Shown one piece after another: positions 58,701 to 64,000 of a stretch of DNA of 64,000 nt (its first letter is position 1; each line of letters begins with the position of its first letter). The stretch lies in contig OX377202.1 in assembly GCA_947396885.1 (NCBI GenBank), positions 12,710,001-12,774,000 on the forward strand, written 5' to 3'. The position numbers were made by a program, and so were the translations under genes. The stretch comes from Heligmosomoides polygyrus polygyrus. Taxonomy: Eukaryota > Nematoda > Chromadorea > Rhabditida > Heligmosomidae. Under the pieces are notes generated by a model, which had not been told where the DNA came from, did not search any database, and saw only the letters and a list, made by a program, of their open reading frames with translations.

Positions 58701-61700
58701 GTAGAGGCTGCTCGGTAAGTCTCAAGTGGATTTGTTACATGTAATACTTTTTAGTTATGTGGGCCCCCGGACTAGGATGGATCCCGTATACACTGTTTAA
58801 AAGAGGATAATTTTGCTCACAGTGAAGTTACTGAAGAAGTTGAGCTGAAAGCTGAGGAAAGTAGAAATTTTCTGACATATGAGCGGCACGGGATGCGCCA
58901 TGCACCCGTCTGAAATTCTGCATTTCACACTCGATTGATTGTCTGTCTCTTGAATAGTTGCTACAATTTCTTCACAAAGTGGCTGTTTCGATTGATTTGT
59001 GCTTCTTCCAAGGTTTAAAACGTGAAAACACACTAGGCTTGAAAAAATGCAGGGTATCCTTAAAAAATGCAGGTACCATTTGAAAGGTTCTAACATTGCT
59101 GCTAGTTAAGGCAATGTTACAACCTTTCAAATAGCACCTGCATTTTTTAGGATACCCTGCATTTTTCGCTAGCCATAGTGTGTTTTGAAAGTTTCAAACC
59201 TTGAAAGAAGCATAAATCAATCGAACTGGCCACTTTGTGAAAAACTGTAACAGGTATTCAAGCGAAACGCAATCAATCGAGTATAAAATGCAAATTTTCA
59301 GACGAGAGCATGGCGTATTCCAAGCTGCTCTTAAGCCAGAAAATTTCTATTTTCCTAAACTTTCATATGAGCCCTAACCTTTTCCAGTAACTTTATTATG
59401 AGCAAAGTTGTCAGCTATCAAACAGTGTATGCATTTTTTGAGGCACCCTGTAAAACATTTTGGAGAAATAATCATGAACCATCTCAGCAATACCATAGGA
59501 GCAGAACGCGTTTCGCGTTACTTGACTGTTTGTTTTTCATATTCTTTCTCTCATTATTTGTTGCGCTGTTAAATTCTCTATTTTGGACTTTTCGTGTTTG
59601 TGTACTGTTGTGATGCTTTCTGGAAGATGCCGTGGCATGCAATAAATTTATAACTTACTCAAGGATAATGAATGATTAATATTAACCTTTATGCGTGGTA
59701 GCACAGTCGGAGGCGACTGCTGTCGCGTATACCTGACCCCAGGTTCCTGATTCGGATTTCCCGCCCAGGCCAAGTAAGCCTTTTAACTCTCCTCTGGTGA
59801 ATTGATACCAGACTTGTCTGGGAAGGATAGAACACTGACTGTCCATCACCTGGCCACTTGAAGACATTGTGTGGCCCAATTACGTATTCAAAATGCCTCA
59901 AGACATCCCGTAGAAGTATAATACAGTACATGGCACATCTCAAAAGGTGCCGAAGTGCTCAAAGGTGCCTTTACCCTTTATCACGACTTCTGACTTTTTG
60001 AAACCGATAAACGCCTAATGGTAAGATGTAGGGAGGCTAAGAGTCCCTATATGTCCACTTACTAAATGGTAAACGAATAAAGCCAATGTTTCAGCTTTCC
60101 AATAACTATTACCTGAATAGGAATCAGATCCAGCCAATCACGGTGCTTCACAGACTTGAGCATGAACTTTCGCATACAGGATCCTGAGCAAATGGCCATT
60201 GGGACATCTAAACGTAATAGTTCTGGAGAGAAATTTCAGTCAGGACGCTACACTCTATTGCTGAAGGAGGCAATGACGCTACGTACGTTTCTTGGCGAGA
60301 TGCCGAACCAGACGCTCCGCACCAGGCAGAGCTTGGCATTGAGGGAACATCTTCGCCAGTATGGCATCTTTCGCGCTCCCGAAGTCTTCAGGCGAAATTT
60401 GGTCAGAAATGCCAACCTTTAGATAACAATAGAGTAAAAATGAACGAGAAAACGAGAAATGGCCTACCTCCTTCAGAAGCCATTCATTTGCTGATTGACC
60501 GTTTTTTCCCATCATCTCTGAAAAATGGGGTGGGTTGCTTATGCTAACCTGTACAACAATAATGCGGCAAAGTTACCAAGATTGAATAGAAAGGGTTCAG
60601 GTCTAGAAATGGGGTCCACCACCTTTTTCCTGCATAAGAAGCAGCGAGCCTTTTCAAAAACTTTTAAGATCAGAACGATGGGCATGGAAACAGGCACGTT
60701 ACAACTATAGAAGGATATCTAACATTGCTACGACTACCATAAATTTGCCAGTTATGGAAAATATACAGGGTGGATTTCCTCTCTAGACTTGCAACCGGAC
60801 GGGTTTGAACCCACAGAAATTGCTTTTTGGGCTCAGATATTCGTTACCCAGAGGTGATCGTATTTCAGTCTACCCGCGGCATTACCGTATCGATAACTAC
60901 TATTGTTTCGCCATTACACCACCGGCGAAGGGTGTCGTAGTAAAGAATAAGTATCGATTAATTCAAATCAGTTTCTTTAAGCCTCAATTGGCTGGTACCG
61001 TGGATGTAAGCTGTTACAACGATGTTTTGTTGCGATCAAAACTTCTAGCGCCAGGCGGGACTCGAACCCGCACCTCCCTCTGACCGGGCGAGAATGCTCT
61101 ACGCCATTACACCACCGGCGCCGTTTGATCGAACGCAACATCCACAGTATCGCTTATATGTGACCCGCTTGGTTCCCATTACACAGGGTGACCAAAAAAA
61201 TGCAAGCACTCTTTGAAAGGTGATAACTTTGCTGCAAGCAACGGTACTGAAGAAGTTAAGAGCTGAAAGCGAAAGCTAATAGAAACTTTCTGACATAAGA
61301 GTGGTTGGGATCTGCTACGCACTCGTTTCAATTCTCGCGTTTTACACTAAATTTTCGTTATCCCGTGCTTTCATATGTGCCAAACATCTTCAAAAGATTC
61401 ACTAGCCGAAATGTTGGAACCTTGCAAACACATGCATTTTTTAGAAAAGCCGAAAGTTGTGGAGTGTTTTTAAGTTTTAAACTTTAAAAAACACAAATCA
61501 ATCGATTCGGCCACTTTATGGAGGGATTGTGACAAGTAGTTAAGCAAGACACAGTCAATCGAGTGTAAAATACAAGAATTCCGACGAGTGCGTGGCATAA
61601 TCCCTACCATCTAATGTCAGAAAGTTTCTATCTTTCGCGTTTAAACGTGTTCTTAACTTCATTAGTATTTTTTCTGGCAGAAAGGTTATCACCTTTCAAA

Positions 61701-61965
61701 CAGCGTATACAATTTTTTGAGACACCCTGTGTCACATTTGTTCCAACGCAGCTTAACTTACCTGCTTCAGCTTATGAAACCACACAAGGAAAGCCAACTA
61801 ATTGTATAAAAAGGATAACTCACGTGCTTGCATTTCAGGAGTGAACTCGCGACCGAACCTGTTCAAGATTGCTTGGTTAGCCATCGAGTAGTAAATCTCA
61901 GTATCCAGAAGAGTCCCATCGACGTCAAATATCACATGCGTCACATTTGTCGTCGACTTCGTCAT
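55780..61965 (-). CDS. HAD-superfamily phosphatase, GS1/HDHD1 type, complete 7-exon gene, 233 aa
   Basis: Coding exons on the minus strand: 61965-61824, 60517-60468, 60416-60287, 60207-60113, 57806-57733, 57568-57428 and 55849-55780. Every junction is GT/AG with agreeing phase; the total is 702 nt. Seen: motif I FDVDGTLLDTE with nucleophile D14 and acid/base D16; alpha-helical cap (about 20-95) with MMG at 49-51; motif II around ICSGS (S115); motif III GKPFPD with K152; motif IV VFEDSPNG with E179/D180; and the C-terminal EFGLPPFD typical of the GS1 branch. Known: HDHD1 dephosphorylates pseudouridine 5'-monophosphate, and relatives act on other small phosphates. The exact substrate is inferred. 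Length matches the family (about 230 aa). Introns are 51, 79 and 164 nt or over 1 kb; the long ones hold SINEs, palindromic MITEs and a tRNA-like element. A same-strand paralogue follows at 42301-29966. Confidence 0.88.
55921..56255. mobile_element. MITE family R, copy 5
   Basis: AGGGCCTGTTCATACTTCGC at the left and GCGAATTATGAACAGGCCCT at the right. The interior contains a duplicated middle (GTGTTCATACTCGAGCGCCG twice). It lies in intron 6 of the HAD gene. Confidence 0.8.
56730..57003 (-). mobile_element. tRNA-derived SINE, copy 5
   Basis: The minus-strand head near 57000 (GCGCGTATTGCGCTGTCGGG) is followed by the shared body (CCCACCTAGGCCAACCAAAC). The tail side is GCGTGGCGCATCCCAAAAGA. It lies in intron 6 of the HAD gene. 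Confidence 0.65.
57996..58235 (-). mobile_element. tRNA-derived SINE, copy 6 (diverged)
   Basis: Minus-strand head ACGTAGCACAGTCGGATCAG near 58215; the body is more diverged than in other copies. Tail side GCGTGGCGCGCCACACAAAG. It lies in intron 4 of the HAD gene. Confidence 0.6.
58797..59415. mobile_element. Palindromic MITE with a smaller palindrome at its centre
   Basis: The outer arms (GATAATTTTGCTCACAGTGA; TTTCTGACATATGAGC; AATCGA...) are inverted about a centre near 59105. The inner 59050-59159 has ends CAGGGTATCCT/AGGATACCCTG and a pairing TGCAGGTACCATTTGAAAGG. The outer sequence is related to the MITE at 61184-61729. It lies in intron 4 of the HAD gene. Confidence 0.75.
59690..59990 (+). 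mobile_element. tRNA-derived SINE, copy 7 (plus strand)
   Basis: GCGTGGTAGCACAGTCGGAG (A box), then GGTTCCTGATTCGGATTTCC (B-box area), then the shared body GCCAAGTAAGCC and TTGATACCAGACTTGTCTGG. The tail is CAAAGGTGCCTTTACCCTTT. It lies in intron 4 of the HAD gene. Confidence 0.75.
61013..61143. mobile_element. TIR element carrying a tRNA-like segment, copy 2
   Basis: GTTACAACGATGTTTTGTTG then CGATCAAAA at the left, and TTTGATCGAACGCAACATCC at the right, are inverted. They enclose the tRNA-like segment 61048-61121 almost exactly. It lies in intron 1 of the HAD gene. Confidence 0.65.
61048..61121 (-). pseudogene. tRNA-like sequence, well preserved ends
   Basis: On the minus strand: acceptor halves GCGCCGG and CTGGCGC, A box GGTGGTGTAATGGCGTAG, and perfect T arm GCGGGTTCGAGTCCCGC; 74 bases in all. 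The middle (CTCGCCCGGTCAGAGGGAG) pairs at only 4 of 5 anticodon-stem positions and has C, not T, before the likely anticodon. It is probably a mobile tRNA relic rather than a working tRNA. Confidence 0.5.
61184..61729. mobile_element. Palindromic Tc1/mariner-type MITE
   Basis: CAGGGTGACCAAAAAAATGC at the left; right end TTTTTTGAGACACCCTG. The arms (AAAGGTGATAACTTTGCTGC ... ; AATCGAGTGTAAAAT...) pair towards the centre. It lies in intron 1 of the HAD gene. Confidence 0.8.
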
Positions 61966-62279
61966 TAGTGGAAGCTCTTCCTAGTTAGTGATCTGCAAGT
62001 ACCAGTAGACAATGGCGTGTTTTAAAACGACAGCGCAAAAAGTATTCGCTGGAGAACGAGAATCAACAGGAATAAAGTCACCCTTCATACTTAGCGTGTG
62101 GCGCGATAAATGGCCTGGACAAGCACGTGGGAGGATAATATCATACACATACAAGTCGGGGCGGTGGAATTTTTGCAGTTCAATATGGGTAATGTGGCTG
62201 CACGAAGAATTGAAGTGCTATCTGAACCGCGATAACGAACTTCTTGCAGAGGTTCCCACGTGGGACAACGCTATTCTGC

Positions 62280-62900
62280 AGCGTCTAGATTCAGAAGAGG
62301 TGTCACAGAACTCGTGCAAAGAACATCCAGATTCAGAGGATGTACCATAGAGATAGCATAAAGAGCGCCCACATTCGGAAGACGCGCCGTAGACATCATG
62401 GAAAGAGTGTCCAGGTTCAGAAACGTGTCCTAGACGTCGAGCAAAGAGCACTCAGATTCACGGGACGTCATAGAAGTCGTGCAAAGAGCGTTCAGATCTA
62501 GAAGGCGTATCGCAGACGGCGTGCAAAGAGCATTCAGATTCAGGAGACGCATCAAAGAAGTCATATGAAGAATGTCCACATTCAGGAGACGTGCTATAGA
62601 ACGGGATGGCTTTCCAGAAGATTTGATCGGGTGATCAATGCCAACGGATATTATGGATTTTTGGCCCATGTTACAAAGATTAACCAGATTCAGAGGACCT
62701 CACAGAAGTCGTGAAAAGAGCGTCCAGATCAAGAAGGCGTGTCGCAGATGGAGGGCAGAAAGCGTCCAGATTTAGAAAACTTGTCATAGACGGTGTGCAA
62801 AGAGTATCCAGATTCAGAAGACGCGCCATTGAAGTCACACAAAGAGCGTCCAAACTCAGAAGACGTGTCACAGAACTGGGATGGGTTTCCAGATTTGATC
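62280..62900. repeat. Degenerate 42-bp minisatellite
   Basis: Units such as CAGATTCAGAAGACGTGTCA then CAGAACTCGTGCAAAGAGCGTC recur about 13 times, interrupted by a duplicated block (GGGATGGCTTTCCAGA ... GATATTATGGATTTTTGGCC at 62604 and 62876). It is related to the array at 36725-37440. Confidence 0.75.
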
Positions 62901-62972
62901 GGGCGATCAACATCAAGGGATATTATGGACTTTTTGGCCCGTGTTACCGGATTTCGCCCATACCTGGGGCTG

Positions 62973-63106
62973 GGTTCATCATCCGCTTACCGCCATCAAG
63001 CGGTGAAAATACCACCAAACCTCCTGATATGACATTCATTTAGCATCAGGTTTGGAGATATCTTCACCGTTAAAGGGCGGTAAGCGGTTGATAAATCTGG
63101 CCACTG
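62973..63106. mobile_element. MITE related to the one at 4748-5288
   Basis: TTCATCATCCGCTTACCGCC at the left and GGCGGTAAGCGGTTGATAAA at the right. The inner arms (ACCTCCTGATATGACATTCA / TAGCATCAGGTTTGGAGAT) pair partly. Confidence 0.75.
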
Positions 63107-63194
63107 ACCAATTAGGATGGAAATCATGTGAGAATAACGGCGGATAGGTGGGTTCCAACGCAGCTTTCAACCGGACGACTAATATCGGTCGATA

Positions 63195-63416
63195 ATGTCG
63201 ATTTTTGGTTTGCTCGGAGATGACCGCTCTTTGTTTGCCCGTCGACGACGGTTGAACAAAGCCCGTGCAGCTTCCAGTGCAGAAAAATTCTGGTTCAACG
63301 CGGGTTGCTGCTCCGGCATGAAGAGCATACCAATGAAAAACAAGTTCGCAACGCAGAAACCGAACCGATCCTCCACTCGTAAGCCATCTTCCATATCCCC
63401 TACGCCAACCACTTAG
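63195..63416 (+). CDS. Possible small basic protein, 73 aa, not recognised
   Basis: The frame starts MSIFGLLGDDRSLFARRRRL and contains a basic cluster (RRRR), a vicinal Cys pair in NAGCCSGMKSIP and a Ser/Pro/Thr-rich end. There is an in-frame stop 15 bases before the ATG. Codon choice looks more protein-like than that of the surrounding frames, but there is no signal peptide, no visible family motif and no splice partner. It may be a lone exon or chance. A longer opposite-strand frame (63482-63036) overlaps and is judged less likely because it runs into the MITE. Confidence 0.25.
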   Translation: MSIFGLLGDDRSLFARRRRLNKARAASSAEKFWFNAGCCSGMKSIPMKNKFATQKPNRSSTRKPSSISPTPTT

Positions 63417-64000
63417 AAGTTGGTCGTTCCTCACAGAACCCACTGACCGTGCCGATAACTCGTGTTTTGGAATTTCGTCCACAACTTTTTTCGCTACCGG
63501 GGGGCAGCAATAATTCTGGACTCCCCTACTACATCGATGGTTGAAAATCCAGTCATAATGGTCCGACGGTACTACGCGGGCTGATGCCCTGGCAAGGTAT
63601 CTTAAAACGGGTAAGATAAATCAGCCAGACCCCAGAGTTCCTTCCCTTTCCCAGTTCTGAGCACAGAAACCGTGTCTATGTAACTATGTGCGATATCGAA
63701 GAGGGCACCAGCCCGCTAAGTACTGGTCCGACTGACTGCTCAGACCATTTCCTATTCAGAGGCATTTCCATAAGGCTTGTCTCACAGTTGCGCTAAAATT
63801 GCAAAAAAAAAAATGTTTCCTCTAATTGGTCCCTTCGCTCTCACTCAAGCTGCGCCTCTTACCCACTAGCCTACACTGCTCTGACTTAAACCTGCAAGAC
63901 TGTTAATGAAATCGAGCTGTATGCGAACATGATCACGACGAGTATGGAAGGAATTACGTTAACGCTAGGATTATCAGACACTTGCGACGCAGAAGGTATT
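63417..64000. other. Unassigned right end of the window
   Basis: No gene, repeat pair or RNA gene is recognised. Confidence 0.4.

Noticed and set aside
61048..61121. Functional tRNA gene
   Set aside because: The anticodon stem is imperfect, position 33 is not T, and the same sequence recurs inside similar TIR elements; called a tRNA-like relic instead.

Overview
The window looks like nuclear DNA of a parasitic nematode, most likely a strongylid such as a hookworm or trichostrongylid. The reasons are: a 17-base exact match to the nematode SL1 spliced leader at 15245-15261; several short introns (51-79 bases) beside very long repeat-filled ones; a GTSF-1-like double CHHC zinc-finger gene; and RTE, BEL, mariner, Helitron and piggyBac remnants of nematode style. 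The species is an inference. There is no bacterial or viral gene organisation, and most open frames are chance frames inside repeats.

Three host gene loci can be rebuilt from exons with matching phase and GT/AG borders. (1) 2392-6108, plus strand, 3 exons, 145 aa: a gametocyte-specific-factor-1/Asterix-like small-RNA pathway protein. (2) 61965-55780, minus strand, 7 exons, 233 aa: a complete HAD-superfamily phosphatase of the GS1/HDHD1 (pseudouridine-5'-phosphatase) type. (3) 42301-29966, minus strand: a tandem paralogue of (2). Its exons 3, 4, 6 and 7 have exactly the same lengths as in the complete gene (130, 95, 141, 70). Its exon 5 survives only as a degenerate match and its exon 2 is not convincingly found, so it is probably decaying.

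The remainder is a dense, nested transposon landscape. From 0 to 9 kb: a TIR element split by a Helitron, MITEs in the GTSF intron, and a fold-back element carrying tRNA-Met-like sequences in both arms. From 9.1 to 13.2 kb: a composite inverted structure with GC-rich ends and TTCGAA-rich subterminal repeats. From 15 to 24 kb: the SL1 match, a Tc1/mariner relic, a Helitron with 41-bp minisatellite, and a BEL gag relic. From 25.2 to 29.7 kb: a tandem array of about 730-bp units interrupted by a mariner deletion derivative and a small MITE. From 30 to 42 kb (the introns of the HAD paralogue): two RTE insertions, a mariner relic, a tRNA-like MITE, a piggyBac N-terminus and a Helitron end. From 42.7 to 50.2 kb: an hAT-like element, long-TIR elements, and a 1.6-kb palindrome and an RTE copy nested in a TIR element. 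From 51.7 to 53.8 kb: an 86/113-bp higher-order satellite inside a TIR element, with a 27-base hairpin present in both orientations. A tRNA-derived SINE family has seven copies between 39 and 60 kb.

All calls are by eye; no alignment or database search was run. Repeat boundaries are good to a few bases where a target-site duplication is quoted and otherwise approximate.
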